From assembly GCA_004292855.1 (NCBI GenBank), contig RDXN01000061.1:1-64000 (forward strand): DNA of 64,000 nt. Direction: 5' to 3'. Positions 33,417 to 41,606 of this stretch are shown one piece after another. Both the position numbers and the translations under genes were made by a program. The notes under the pieces were generated by a model that saw nothing but the letters and a program-made list of their open reading frames with translations, did not search any database and was not told where the DNA came from. Each line of letters opens with the position of its first letter. The stretch's first letter is position 1. Source of the DNA: Cytophagales bacterium (GTDB taxonomy: Bacteria > Bacteroidota > Bacteroidia > Cytophagales > Spirosomataceae).

Positions 33417-34240
33417 TGAGTGACTTCAATTCCCTCCCCCCCCGCCGTCAGGAACAGTTGATGGCCTTTGATCGCTTGCTAACCATCATGGACGAGTTGC
33501 GCGAACAGTGCCCCTGGGATCGCAAACAAACCCTGGAGAGCCTGCGCCACCTGACCATCGAAGAAACCTACGAACTCTCCGACGCCATTCTGGAAGGCAA
33601 CCTCCCCGAAATCAAGAAAGAGCTGGGCGACATTCAGTTGCACCTGATTTTCTACGCCAAGATAGCCTCCGAACTATCACTTGACGATGAACGCCGGTTC
33701 GATATGGCCGATGTACTACACGCCATTTCGGACAAGCTCATCAGTCGGCACCCACACATCTACGGTAACGTTAAAGCCGATACTGAGGCTGAGGTTAAAG
33801 CCAATTGGGAGCAGTTGAAGCTGAAAGAAGGGAACAAGTCGGTGCTGGGCGGGGTGCCGGGGTCGTTGCCCGCGTTGGTGAAGGCCATGCGGATTCAGGA
33901 AAAGGCACGCGGGGCGGGCTTCGACTGGGACGAGAAACAGCAGGTTTGGGAGAAGGTTGAAGAGGAAATGCAGGAATTCAAGGATGAATTCAACGTGGAC
34001 ACAAACGAAGCTGTCGACACCAAAAAAGCCGAGGGGGAGTTTGGCGATTTGTTATTTTCGCTCGTTAATTACGCCCGGTTCATTAACATTAACCCCGAAA
34101 CGGCTCTCGAACGCACCAACAAGAAGTTCATCAAGCGGTTTCAGTATCTTGAAGAACGGGCCAAAGCCAACGGGCAGCAACTGCATACCATGACGCTGGC
34201 CGAAATGGATGTGTATTGGAACGAAGCAAAACAAATCTGA
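33416..34240 (+). CDS. mazG: Nucleoside triphosphate pyrophosphohydrolase MazG
   Basis: 274 residues, two tandem MazG domains as in the usual enzyme. Motif QCPWDRKQTLESLRHLTIEE with EETYELSDAI and ELGDIQLHLIF (first domain), then a second all-alpha domain with EEMQEFKDEF and EFGDLLFSLVNYAR. It hydrolyses nucleoside triphosphates to monophosphate and pyrophosphate, limiting misincorporation and lowering (p)ppGpp. Starts by stop/start overlap with the Uma2 gene. A hairpin repeat begins at its stop codon. Confidence 0.94.
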   Translation: MSDFNSLPPRRQEQLMAFDRLLTIMDELREQCPWDRKQTLESLRHLTIEETYELSDAILEGNLPEIKKELGDIQLHLIFYAKIASELSLDDERRFDMADVLHAISDKLISRHPHIYGNVKADTEAEVKANWEQLKLKEGNKSVLGGVPGSLPALVKAMRIQEKARGAGFDWDEKQQVWEKVEEEMQEFKDEFNVDTNEAVDTKKAEGEFGDLLFSLVNYARFININPETALERTNKKFIKRFQYLEERAKANGQQLHTMTLAEMDVYWNEAKQI

Positions 34241-34326
34241 ACTGTGATTCCGCTGATTAACTGATTAACTGTGATTTACCTGTACACATCAAGACTAATC
34301 AGTTAATCAGTGTAATCACAGTTCAG
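34238..34326. repeat. Dispersed hairpin element (GAACTGTGATT family)
   Basis: Two 31-bp arms (34238-34268 and 34296-34326) are reverse complements with two mismatches, around a 27-base loop. The same family occurs at 42859-42950. It starts at the mazG stop and may act as a terminator. Confidence 0.8.
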
Positions 34327-34335
34327 ACACCTTTT

Positions 34336-35067
34336 ATGAAAATAGCGTTTATAACCGACCTACACCTGACCGAAACCGACGAGATGCCGCAGGGCGTCGA
34401 CGTGCGGGGCAACTTCCTGAAAGCCCTCGACTTTGTGCGGGCCATGAAACCCTCGTGCCTGGTACTGGGGGGCGACCTCTGCTACGACGTGGGCAATCGG
34501 GCGGTGTATGCCTGGGTGCGCGAGCAGTTGCGGGACTTACCCTGCGCCTGGTTTGCCATTGCGGGCAACCACGACGATTCCATGATGATGGCCGAGGAGC
34601 TTCACCTGACCCACCATCTGCACGGCTCGGAGTTGTATTATGCCAGCCCCCTCGAAGGTTACCCGGCCCTGTTCCTCGACTCGTCAAAAGCGCAGTTTTC
34701 CCCCGAACAGTGGGCCTGGATAAGCGAAGAGCTTCGATCTATCCATCATAACGTGCTCATTTTCTGCCATCACCCGGTTATGTTGGTCAACGCGATATTT
34801 ATGGACACGAAGTATCCGTTCCGGCAAACCGAGAAATGGCAGGAAACCACGGGAGAGTTACCCTGCCAGATGCAGGTGGTAAGCGGGCATTATCACACCG
34901 ATACCATTGCCCAACGAGGCAACACAACCGTGATGGTAACACCCTCCACCTATATTCAGATCGACCCGGCCAACGCGGGCATCAGCCTTATAAAAACACC
35001 CCCGGCAGTTCGGGAGATCAACGTAACACCCAACGGGCTAACCAGTCGGGTGCATTACGTTCTGTAG
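34336..35067 (+). CDS. Metallophosphoesterase (cyclic-nucleotide phosphodiesterase-like)
   Basis: 243 residues with all five calcineurin-like blocks: FITDLHL (D-x-H), VLGGDLCYD, AGNHDD, FCHHP and VSGHYHTD, which bind two metals. The layout is like the CpdA/Icc class III phosphodiesterases, though substrates of the family vary from cyclic nucleotides to phosphodiester lipids. The start ATG at 34336 precedes the first motif by six residues, leaving no room for a signal peptide, so it is cytosolic. Alone in its unit. Confidence 0.87.
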   Translation: MKIAFITDLHLTETDEMPQGVDVRGNFLKALDFVRAMKPSCLVLGGDLCYDVGNRAVYAWVREQLRDLPCAWFAIAGNHDDSMMMAEELHLTHHLHGSELYYASPLEGYPALFLDSSKAQFSPEQWAWISEELRSIHHNVLIFCHHPVMLVNAIFMDTKYPFRQTEKWQETTGELPCQMQVVSGHYHTDTIAQRGNTTVMVTPSTYIQIDPANAGISLIKTPPAVREINVTPNGLTSRVHYVL

Positions 35068-35085
35068 GCAAACGTTGCAAAAAAA

Positions 35086-36063
35086 CTAGCCCGCAATCCA
35101 GCTAAACTCGTAGGCAAGCGAAGGCACTTTGGTGCGCTCAGCAACGCGCCGGAGCCGGTCGGGCAGGGCCATCAGATAGTCGCGGGCACGCTGACTAGCA
35201 TCGTTCAGGTCGGTAACGGCGGCAATGTTCCAGTCGACCAGCAGCGAATCGAGCACGTCGATGTAATCCTGGGTGGTATAGACGCCGAGCCGCTGGGCAG
35301 CGTCGGAGAAGTGGCTAAACGTTTGGCCGATTTTTACGCCGGTTTCGCGGAGGAAGTGAGCTGGCATCACAATTTTCTTGCGCATCATGTCTTCAAACGC
35401 CAGCATAATTTCGGAGGGGTCGACGGCCATAATTTCGCTCACAAACGCCTTGTAAGCTTTGGCATGGCGCATTTCGTCGGCGGCAATAAGCCCGCAAATT
35501 TTGGATAACTGCGAGCAACCAGCCTGCTTGGCGAGGGTGGCCGTTCGGCGGTGCGAGAGGTTGGTGGCCAGTTCCTGAAACGACGTATAAATGAAATTCC
35601 GGTAAGGGTCTCTGCCCGTCCCGATGTCGAACCCGTCGGCAATCAGGTACTGCGTGGAGGTCTCCATCGCCCGCATGTTTACGCGGCCTGAGAGGTACAA
35701 GAACTTGTTCAGCAGGTCGCCGTGGCGGTTTTCTTCGGCGGTCCAACCGCGAATCCAGCGTGTCCAGCTATCGGCTTTTTCCTGTTCCACCCCAATCATA
35801 TCGATCAGCCACGACTCGTAGGTAGGCAGGGCCTCTTCGGTGATGGTGTCGCCAACCAACACGGCAATATAATCGTACGACAGTTCGCGGGTGCTTTCCT
35901 GCAACTGCCGAACTTCGTCGAAGAAAGTCTCGCGGGAGGCATCGGGCAGCAAGTCGGCGGGTTGCCAGTTCGTTTCGATAGGCTTGAGAAATTCGCTCAT
36001 AAACGAGTCGATTTTCTCGCCGACGAAACGCATTACGTCTAATCGAGAGGGAGAGAGTGTCAT
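35086..36063 (-). CDS. Acyl-ACP desaturase-like diiron protein
   Basis: 325 residues from the ATG at 36063. Two diiron E-x-x-H motifs, WTAEENRHGDLLN (about residue 125) and AADEMRHAKAY (about 211), plus the earlier Glu in SYDYIAVLVGDTITEEALPTY fit the soluble stearoyl-ACP desaturase family (FA_desaturase_2). These enzymes insert a cis double bond in acyl chains on acyl carrier protein using ferredoxin and oxygen. The acyltransferase gene stands divergently 85 bp away, so both may serve phospholipid synthesis. Confidence 0.88.
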   Translation of the reverse strand: MTLSPSRLDVMRFVGEKIDSFMSEFLKPIETNWQPADLLPDASRETFFDEVRQLQESTRELSYDYIAVLVGDTITEEALPTYESWLIDMIGVEQEKADSWTRWIRGWTAEENRHGDLLNKFLYLSGRVNMRAMETSTQYLIADGFDIGTGRDPYRNFIYTSFQELATNLSHRRTATLAKQAGCSQLSKICGLIAADEMRHAKAYKAFVSEIMAVDPSEIMLAFEDMMRKKIVMPAHFLRETGVKIGQTFSHFSDAAQRLGVYTTQDYIDVLDSLLVDWNIAAVTDLNDASQRARDYLMALPDRLRRVAERTKVPSLAYEFSWIAG

Positions 36064-36135
36064 CGTGTGTTCAACCAACAAGTATTTATCCTGCAAAGTA
36101 CGTCGAATTTAGAGGGCATGTTATACGTAACCCAC

Positions 36136-36143
36136 TATTTTTG
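36136..36143 (+). promoter_or_regulatory. -7 box directly before the acyltransferase start
   Basis: TATTTTTG (TAnnTTTG) ends five bases before the ATG at 36149, which again predicts a leaderless transcript. The -33 region is weak. Confidence 0.4.
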
Positions 36144-36148
36144 GCGGC

Positions 36149-36883
36149 ATGAAAATCGTAGTTGACTACCTCCTAAGCATCGTTTACCTCGTTTATTTCA
36201 GTCTTGTACTGATCGTTTTTCATGGGCTACAGGTCTTTACCTTCGATTTGTTCGACCGACCGGCCCAAAAACGCGTGGTCGAATGGATGAATGCGGCCAT
36301 CACGTTTGGCCTCTATCTGACGGGCAGCAGCGTGCGATTTCGGCAAATGACTCCCCTACCCACGGACCGCCCCATTATTTTTGTGGCCAACCACCAGAGC
36401 CTGTTCGACATTTCGCCGATGAGTTGGTTTCTGCGCCGACACACACCCGCGTTTGTGTCCAAGATCGAGCTGAAATACGGCACGCCCTCAGTGTCGTACA
36501 ACCTGCGCCGAAGCGGGGCCGCCCTCATCGACCGCACGAATCCCCGGCAGGCCATGAGCGAGTTGGCCCGGCTGGGTAAGCAGATTCAAGACCGGACGGA
36601 GTCAGCGGTGATTTTCCCGGAGGGCACCCGCTCGGTTACGGGCGAAATGAAACCGTTTCAGTCGGCGGGGGTGGCTATGTTGCTAAAAAAAGCCCCCTCG
36701 GCGTTGCTAGTGCCGGTTGCGATTCAGGGCACGGGGCAGTTTAATCCGCGCAAAATGTTCCCATTGCGGTCGTTCTCACGCTTATCGTGGACGGTCTTGC
36801 CGGGTATTGAACCCGCAGGGCAGTCGGCAGACGCACTTGTGCAGCAGGCGCAGGCCGCCATTGGGGCGATTTTGGGCCAGTAG
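36149..36883 (+). CDS. 1-acyl-sn-glycerol-3-phosphate acyltransferase (PlsC-like)
   Basis: 244 residues. An N-terminal membrane helix (about 4-30) anchors a PlsC domain with the catalytic NHQSLFD (H-x4-D) and the substrate motif FPEGTRS. It should transfer a fatty acyl group to lysophosphatidic acid or a related lipid at the inner membrane. A separate plsC could exist elsewhere, so the symbol is not assigned. It ends 3 bp from the convergent regulator gene. Confidence 0.9.
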   Translation: MKIVVDYLLSIVYLVYFSLVLIVFHGLQVFTFDLFDRPAQKRVVEWMNAAITFGLYLTGSSVRFRQMTPLPTDRPIIFVANHQSLFDISPMSWFLRRHTPAFVSKIELKYGTPSVSYNLRRSGAALIDRTNPRQAMSELARLGKQIQDRTESAVIFPEGTRSVTGEMKPFQSAGVAMLLKKAPSALLVPVAIQGTGQFNPRKMFPLRSFSRLSWTVLPGIEPAGQSADALVQQAQAAIGAILGQ

Positions 36884-36886
36884 GTG

Positions 36887-38269
36887 TCAAATACTGTACT
36901 TCTCCAGTCGCCGGTAGAGGGCTTGCCGTGAGAGACCCAGTTCGCGGGCCACGTCGGTAATGTTGCCGCCAAACCGTTGCATGGCCTGCTGAATCATGCG
37001 CCGTTCCATATCGTCGAGTTGCAGCGAATCGCTCAGGGCGGTAGTTGCCTGAGCCGTACCCGACGCGCCCAATCCCCCAAAAAAGTCGGTGGATTCGAGA
37101 ATATTGCCCTGCGCCAGAATCACGGCCCGCTCCACGGCGTGTTGCAATTCGCGCACATTGCCCGGCCACCGGTGTTGTTTTAGCTGCCGAATCAGGGCCG
37201 GACTCAGGCCCGTAACAGGACGGTTGTATTGTTTGCGGTAGATGTTCAGGAAATGGTTGGCGAGTGGTTCGATATCGTCGGGGCGGTCGCGGAGGGCGGG
37301 CAATTGAAGTTCAATCGTGTTGATTCGATACAGCAAATCTTGCCGGAATCGTGGCGACGAACCGTCTCTGCTGGCAACCTGCTCCTGAATATTTACATTG
37401 GTGGCGCAGATGAGCCGCACGTCGATTGGTTTAGGCTTATTGCTGCCGATGCGCGTTACCTGCCGCTGCTGCAAAACGGTGAGCAGCCGAGCCTGCTGAG
37501 GTAGCGTAATATTGCCAATCTCGTCCAGAAAAATGGTGCCGCCCTGTGCCTCCTCGAACCGCCCAGCCCGGTCGTCGCGGGCATCGGTGAAAGCCCCTTT
37601 GACGTGGCCAAACAACTCACTCTCAAACAATGATTCACTCAACGCGCCCACATCGACCGATATAAATGGCTTTGCACTCCGCCCCGACTGTTCGTGAAGC
37701 ATCCGGGCAATAAGGTCTTTACCCGTGCCATTCTCCCCCAGAATCAGCACATTAGCATCGGTATTAGCCACCCGGCCAACGGTGTCGAGCACCTGCCGCA
37801 TAGGGAGGCTTGTGGCAATGAGCGAATGGCCGGCTGACGAAGGTTTTGCTTTAGGTGATTCACTCTTTACATCTTTCACGGAGACACCAGCCCGGTTCTC
37901 GCTCATTGCATTTTTGAGCGTCTCCAGCAGTTTGTCATTTTGCCAGGGCTTGAGTACGAAGTCTTTGGCACCAACTTTCATGGCGCGAACGGCCATTTCT
38001 ACGTCGCCATAGGCCGTGATAAGAACCACGTTGGCCGAGGAGTCGATATCGAGAATGCGGTCGAGCCACATAAATCCTTCGCGACCGCTGCTGAGGTCGC
38101 GCTGGAAGTTCATATCGAGCAAAATAGCATCGTATTTCCCGTTTGTGACCAGAAACGGAATTCGTTCGGGGTTTTTCTCAACATCAACATGGTCAAAGTG
38201 CCGCTTGAGCAGGAGCTTGGCGGCCATTAATACGTCGGTATCGTCGTCGATAATCAGGATTCGGGCCAT
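36887..38269 (-). CDS. NtrC-family sigma-54-dependent response regulator
   Basis: 460 residues from the ATG at 38269 (MARILIIDDDTDVLM). Residues 1-120 are a receiver with D-D-D and LLDMNF (phospho-Asp), TAYGD and VLKPWQ. Residues about 145-385 are the AAA+ domain: Walker A GENGTGKD, ELFGHVKGAFTDA (the sigma-54 contact loop reads GAFTDA rather than GAFTGA, common in Bacteroidota), Walker B FLDEIGNI. The C-terminus is a Fis-type helix-turn-helix (VARELGLSRQALYRRLEKY). No partner kinase is in the window. It lies next to exporter genes with sigma-54-like promoters and shared palindromes, so it is the likely activator of these. Confidence 0.93.
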   Translation of the reverse strand: MARILIIDDDTDVLMAAKLLLKRHFDHVDVEKNPERIPFLVTNGKYDAILLDMNFQRDLSSGREGFMWLDRILDIDSSANVVLITAYGDVEMAVRAMKVGAKDFVLKPWQNDKLLETLKNAMSENRAGVSVKDVKSESPKAKPSSAGHSLIATSLPMRQVLDTVGRVANTDANVLILGENGTGKDLIARMLHEQSGRSAKPFISVDVGALSESLFESELFGHVKGAFTDARDDRAGRFEEAQGGTIFLDEIGNITLPQQARLLTVLQQRQVTRIGSNKPKPIDVRLICATNVNIQEQVASRDGSSPRFRQDLLYRINTIELQLPALRDRPDDIEPLANHFLNIYRKQYNRPVTGLSPALIRQLKQHRWPGNVRELQHAVERAVILAQGNILESTDFFGGLGASGTAQATTALSDSLQLDDMERRMIQQAMQRFGGNITDVARELGLSRQALYRRLEKYSI

Positions 38270-38383
38270 TGGGCAGGGAACAGTGAGCAAATAGCAGTGA
38301 ACAGGTAAACGCATACAACAGACGTTTATGATTGGTCCATCGTTGCACCCTGTTAACGGCGCAATATACAATCTCTGCCAAGT

Positions 38384-38401
38384 TCGTCCGGTTACGGACA
38401 A
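38384..38401. promoter_or_regulatory. Palindrome TCGTCCG-N4-CGGACAA upstream of the regulator
   Basis: 18 bp, one mismatch from the symmetric core TTGTCCG-N4-CGGACAA, 115 bp upstream of the regulator ATG. The same core lies before the exporter operons, which suggests that the regulator binds its own upstream region. No convincing sigma-54 promoter was found between it and the gene. Confidence 0.5.
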
Positions 38402-38407
38402 AAAACA

Positions 38408-38480
38408 AAGAGTGAAAGAGTGAAAGAGTGGCTGACGCATTCAATTCCTGCGTCAGCCACTCTTTCACTCTTTCACTCTT
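38408..38480. repeat. 32-bp perfect inverted repeat made of AGTGAAAG units
   Basis: Left arm 38408-38439 and right arm 38449-38480 are exact reverse complements with a 9-base loop; the arms contain AGTGAAAG tandem units, and the right side runs on with more copies to about 38497. It lies just after the stop of the choice-of-anchor-I gene and could terminate transcription from that side. The same unit recurs at 41511-41589. Confidence 0.85.
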
Positions 38481-38502
38481 TCACTCTTTCACTCTTTAAA
38501 GC

Positions 38503-41280
38503 CTACTGTTTCACTACTTTCACTGTCTGACTCCGGGTGGGCGTCACCGCCTGAATCAAATATACCCCCGGCACGCGACCCAGCTTGAGTGTTTGGCGTT
38601 CGGTGGTGGTTGCCCGCTCCACAAACTGTGTACTCACGGCCATGCCCTGCTCATTCACGACGTTCAGAACGAGAGGATTATTCTCGGCTCCCTGCACGGC
38701 AACCGTTACGAATTCATTTGTTGTCGGGTTACCCAGTACGTTAACGGTCAACACGTTGGCTGCCTCATTAGCTATACGAGCACCAGCGCAGGCCTGCCGG
38801 AAGTTGAACACAAATGGTTGAGCCACAGCCCCTCCCATTCCCTGCTGCCGGGCCATAATCGTGATGGTACTGTTGTTGCGGTCGGCCACCACGGGGGCCT
38901 CGATAACTGCTATTGGGTCGGTCGACCAGTCGCGAACACCAACGGCCATGTACTCAACCGGGATCGCCACCGTCAACAGGCTACTGCTTCGGAACGTCAA
39001 TTGGCGTGTAGCACAGTTGTAAAGCGGGGGTTGAATCACCAACGAGCTAGGTTGCGGGGTTGGGGTGTTACAGGCTTGCCGGAAGTTGAACACAAACGGC
39101 GTGGCCATAATACCGCCCTGACGAGCCATGATCGTAATGGTGCTGTTGTTCTGATCGCCGACAACACCCGCTTCGATTACGGCCACAGGGTTGGTGGTCC
39201 AGCCCGTTACGCCTACAGCCATATACTCAACCGGGATGGGGGCACCCAGCAGGCTGCTGCCCCGGAACGTGATTTGGCGCGTTGTGCAATCATAGAGCGG
39301 GGCCAGAATCGTGAGCGGACCGGCTACCGTTTGGCTCGGCGGGGCCACCGAAATCTGATACACCGAAACCGAGTTGCTGATCTCGTTGGCCAATACCAGC
39401 AACGGCTGACTGTTGGGGCTTTCGGCGGCTGGAATATAAATAATACCCTCGGCTCCGCGATCTTCGGCGTTCAGGTTGGGCGTGGTGCTGCGGTTGTTGG
39501 TGTAACTCACAAACTGGGGGGCTGTCGGGTTCGTAACGTCGTAAATCATCACGCCCCCCACGCGTTCGAGGGACACAAATGCGTACTGCCGACCGTTGAA
39601 CTCTGCCGTCGTTACCCCCTCTGGTTCAGGCCCTTTGTTGTCGGAGCGGTCTTTAGGGGTTACGGCAGTCGTGTTGCTATTGTTGATGTTGAACAAAGCC
39701 GGGCTAACCGAACGGGTGTAGCGTTCGATGTCGTCGCCACTGTCGTAAACCAAAGCTCCCTCGCTGTTCCAGATCGAGAATGAACGGCCACCCAACACGT
39801 GAATCTGGTCGAAATCACCATCACCGTCGGTATCACCTGTTGCATTGGATACGGTCAGGCGACCCAGCAGGAGGTTGTTTTTAAGTTCGGCAGCAACCGG
39901 GAACACCGTCGGATCGAGCACGTAACTGGATGCCCCCACGCGCACCTCTTCGCTCAGGCCGGTATAGTCGCGGGCGTCGCCTTCGTTGGCCGTGATGTAA
40001 TACGTTTGCCCACCCGTTACAAACGACGTAATGGCGTCGGGCTGGTACATGCCCATGACCGGCAATCGCTGAAGAGTCTGCACCCCACCCTGATCGGTCG
40101 GATCAAAGGCGTTGGCGTCGGTGTTATGGTTTTTAAGGCCTAACGAACGAATCGGGTTTGGGGCCAGCGACTTGGTAGTGAGGTCGATAACGGCCAACGC
40201 ATTGTTCTCCTGCAAGGTCACGTAAGCAAAGCGCGAGTCGGGCGAGAACGCCACGTATTCGGGTTCGAGATCCTGCGCCACGGTGCTCCCGTTGGCCGCG
40301 TTGCCCGCCCGACCGTAGATCCGCACACCTGCCGCCCGGAGCGCGTCGCGCTGACCATTGAGCGAGGTAAAGCCGACGGTAGTCACGTTAGCCTGCGTCA
40401 GGCCGGCCACGCCACCCGCCATATCAATGATACTGACGGAGCCTTCGGGGTCCACACCCCCGGTTGTGTAGCTGTTGGGTTCGCCTTCGTCGGGCGTAAC
40501 AACATAGCGACCATCGGGCGAGAAGCCAATCATGTCGGGCATGGCTCCCACAGTCACCTGTTTCTGGAAATTTCCGTCAACGTCGTAAAAAGCTACTGCA
40601 CCATTTGCCTGCGGATTGAGGCCCTCCAGAGCCACGGCCACAATACCCTGACGAACGGCCACACTATTGATGTTACCAAGCGACGAAATGTCAATCGACG
40701 TCAGAGCCGACGGAGTCGACGGATTGGCAAAGCTCACAATATCGAGCCGACGCCCAACCGAGTTAGCGATAAACAATCGCTTGCTGTCTTTGTCGAACGA
40801 CACAATCTCCGCCGACCCGGCGGTTGGGTTTCGGTAGCTCGTCAACAAACTCAATGAGAGCGCGTTGGTTGGTATGGGGGCTGCTTTGTCGTTATCGACA
40901 ATCTGGATCAGGTGGGTTGGTGTGCTACCCGCCGTTGCGCCCGACAGGTTCCGCATCCGCAAAAAAATGTATTCATCAGCTTCGGGAAACACATCGTCGG
41001 TCACGTTGAGGGTGACCGATTGTGGGGCCGTGCTACCAGCCGGAAACGTAACTGTGGTAGTATTCAGCACAAAATCGGCACCCGTGAGGCCGTTCGTTGC
41101 CGCAACAAACACCTCGACAGAGGCCGTGGCCGTCGATGATGCGCTGAGTGATAGATTAATCAGAACCGTGCCTGCCGACTCCGAAACCGTCCGGCTGGCT
41201 CCCACGAAGGAGATAGTTTGTGAAAACGCGGTAGTTGCCAAACAAAGCAGGCAACCAATCAGGAAGGAGAATTTGTGCAT
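38503..41280 (-). CDS. Secreted choice-of-anchor-I protein with T9SS tail
   Basis: 925 residues from the ATG at 41280 (signal MHKFSFLIGCLLCLATTAFSQ). Residues about 22-125 are a Calx-beta domain. The middle (about 140-620) is the choice-of-anchor-I beta-propeller: PDGRYVVTPDEGEPNSY, YVAFSPDSRFAYVTLQENN, YYITANEGDARDY and GPEPEGVTT. Two 86-residue repeats follow (PLYNCATRQLTFRSSSLL ... NNSTITIMARQ). The end VLGNPTTNEFVTVAV ... SQTVKVVKQ is a T9SS type A sorting domain, so it goes to the cell surface. Some such proteins resemble alkaline-phosphatase-like esterases. It is divergent from the HlyD gene, with a probable sigma-54 promoter of its own. Confidence 0.87.
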   Translation of the reverse strand: MHKFSFLIGCLLCLATTAFSQTISFVGASRTVSESAGTVLINLSLSASSTATASVEVFVAATNGLTGADFVLNTTTVTFPAGSTAPQSVTLNVTDDVFPEADEYIFLRMRNLSGATAGSTPTHLIQIVDNDKAAPIPTNALSLSLLTSYRNPTAGSAEIVSFDKDSKRLFIANSVGRRLDIVSFANPSTPSALTSIDISSLGNINSVAVRQGIVAVALEGLNPQANGAVAFYDVDGNFQKQVTVGAMPDMIGFSPDGRYVVTPDEGEPNSYTTGGVDPEGSVSIIDMAGGVAGLTQANVTTVGFTSLNGQRDALRAAGVRIYGRAGNAANGSTVAQDLEPEYVAFSPDSRFAYVTLQENNALAVIDLTTKSLAPNPIRSLGLKNHNTDANAFDPTDQGGVQTLQRLPVMGMYQPDAITSFVTGGQTYYITANEGDARDYTGLSEEVRVGASSYVLDPTVFPVAAELKNNLLLGRLTVSNATGDTDGDGDFDQIHVLGGRSFSIWNSEGALVYDSGDDIERYTRSVSPALFNINNSNTTAVTPKDRSDNKGPEPEGVTTAEFNGRQYAFVSLERVGGVMIYDVTNPTAPQFVSYTNNRSTTPNLNAEDRGAEGIIYIPAAESPNSQPLLVLANEISNSVSVYQISVAPPSQTVAGPLTILAPLYDCTTRQITFRGSSLLGAPIPVEYMAVGVTGWTTNPVAVIEAGVVGDQNNSTITIMARQGGIMATPFVFNFRQACNTPTPQPSSLVIQPPLYNCATRQLTFRSSSLLTVAIPVEYMAVGVRDWSTDPIAVIEAPVVADRNNSTITIMARQQGMGGAVAQPFVFNFRQACAGARIANEAANVLTVNVLGNPTTNEFVTVAVQGAENNPLVLNVVNEQGMAVSTQFVERATTTERQTLKLGRVPGVYLIQAVTPTRSQTVKVVKQ

Positions 41281-41355
41281 AGTATGAGATAGATAGTTGG
41301 CTTCTAGCCAGTTAGAACGCACAAAGTTCTGATCTGTTGTATTACCGGACCGTTA

Positions 41356-41371
41356 AGCTTTTTACGTACCA
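41356..41371 (-). promoter_or_regulatory. Sigma-54-like promoter of the choice-of-anchor-I gene
   Basis: On the minus strand TGGTACGTAAAAAGCT, to be compared with TGGCACG-N4-TTGCW. The GG (-24) and GC (-12) are exactly 10 bases apart and TGG, ACG, GC and the last W match. It lies 30 bp from the tandem palindromes at 41400 and faces the gene at 41280. Confidence 0.5.
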
Positions 41372-41399
41372 ATTCATAGTCTGATAATGCGGAGGGTGA

Positions 41400-41439
41400 T
41401 TGTCCGCTTTCGGACGTAATCTTGTCCGCACTTGGACGA
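41400..41439. promoter_or_regulatory. Tandem TTGTCCG palindromes between divergent sigma-54 promoters
   Basis: First site TTGTCCG-CTTT-CGGACGT (41400-41417), second TTGTCCG-CACT-TGGACGA (41422-41439). Centres are 22 bp apart, two helical turns, like paired NtrC enhancer sites. The second site's centre is 64 bp from the -24 GG of the HlyD-side promoter. Confidence 0.65.
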
Positions 41440-41492
41440 AAAAGAAGGTTGTTTCTAATACAAATCACTGATTATCAATTATGTTGATTATG

Positions 41493-41508
41493 TGGCACAG
41501 CAATTGAA
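41493..41508 (+). promoter_or_regulatory. Sigma-54-like promoter of the HlyD-ABC operon
   Basis: TGGCACAGCAATTGAA has a perfect -24 TGGCAC and a -12 TTGAA (GA in place of GC) at the right spacing. It lies 64 bp downstream of the second palindrome, the same distance as at 57311, which is the best support for it. Confidence 0.5.
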
Positions 41509-41510
41509 AA

Positions 41511-41589
41511 GAGTGAAAGAGCGAAAGACAGAACGAGTAGCTAACAGACTCACTAATCGTCGGAGCTTCACTCTTTCGCTTTTTCACTC
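41511..41589. repeat. Inverted AGTGAAAG-type repeat in the HlyD leader
   Basis: GAGTGAAAGAGCGAAAG (41511-41527) pairs with 41573-41589 with one mismatch; the right side is repeated once more. It lies between the sigma-54-like promoter and the HlyD start, and shares its unit with 38408-38480. Confidence 0.75.
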
Positions 41590-41606
41590 TTTCGCTCATT
41601 AAAAAA

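Noticed and set aside
36887-38269. Loss of sigma-54 contact because the loop reads GAFTDA
   Set aside because: GAFTDA is frequent in Bacteroidota NtrC-type regulators, so it does not by itself indicate loss of function.
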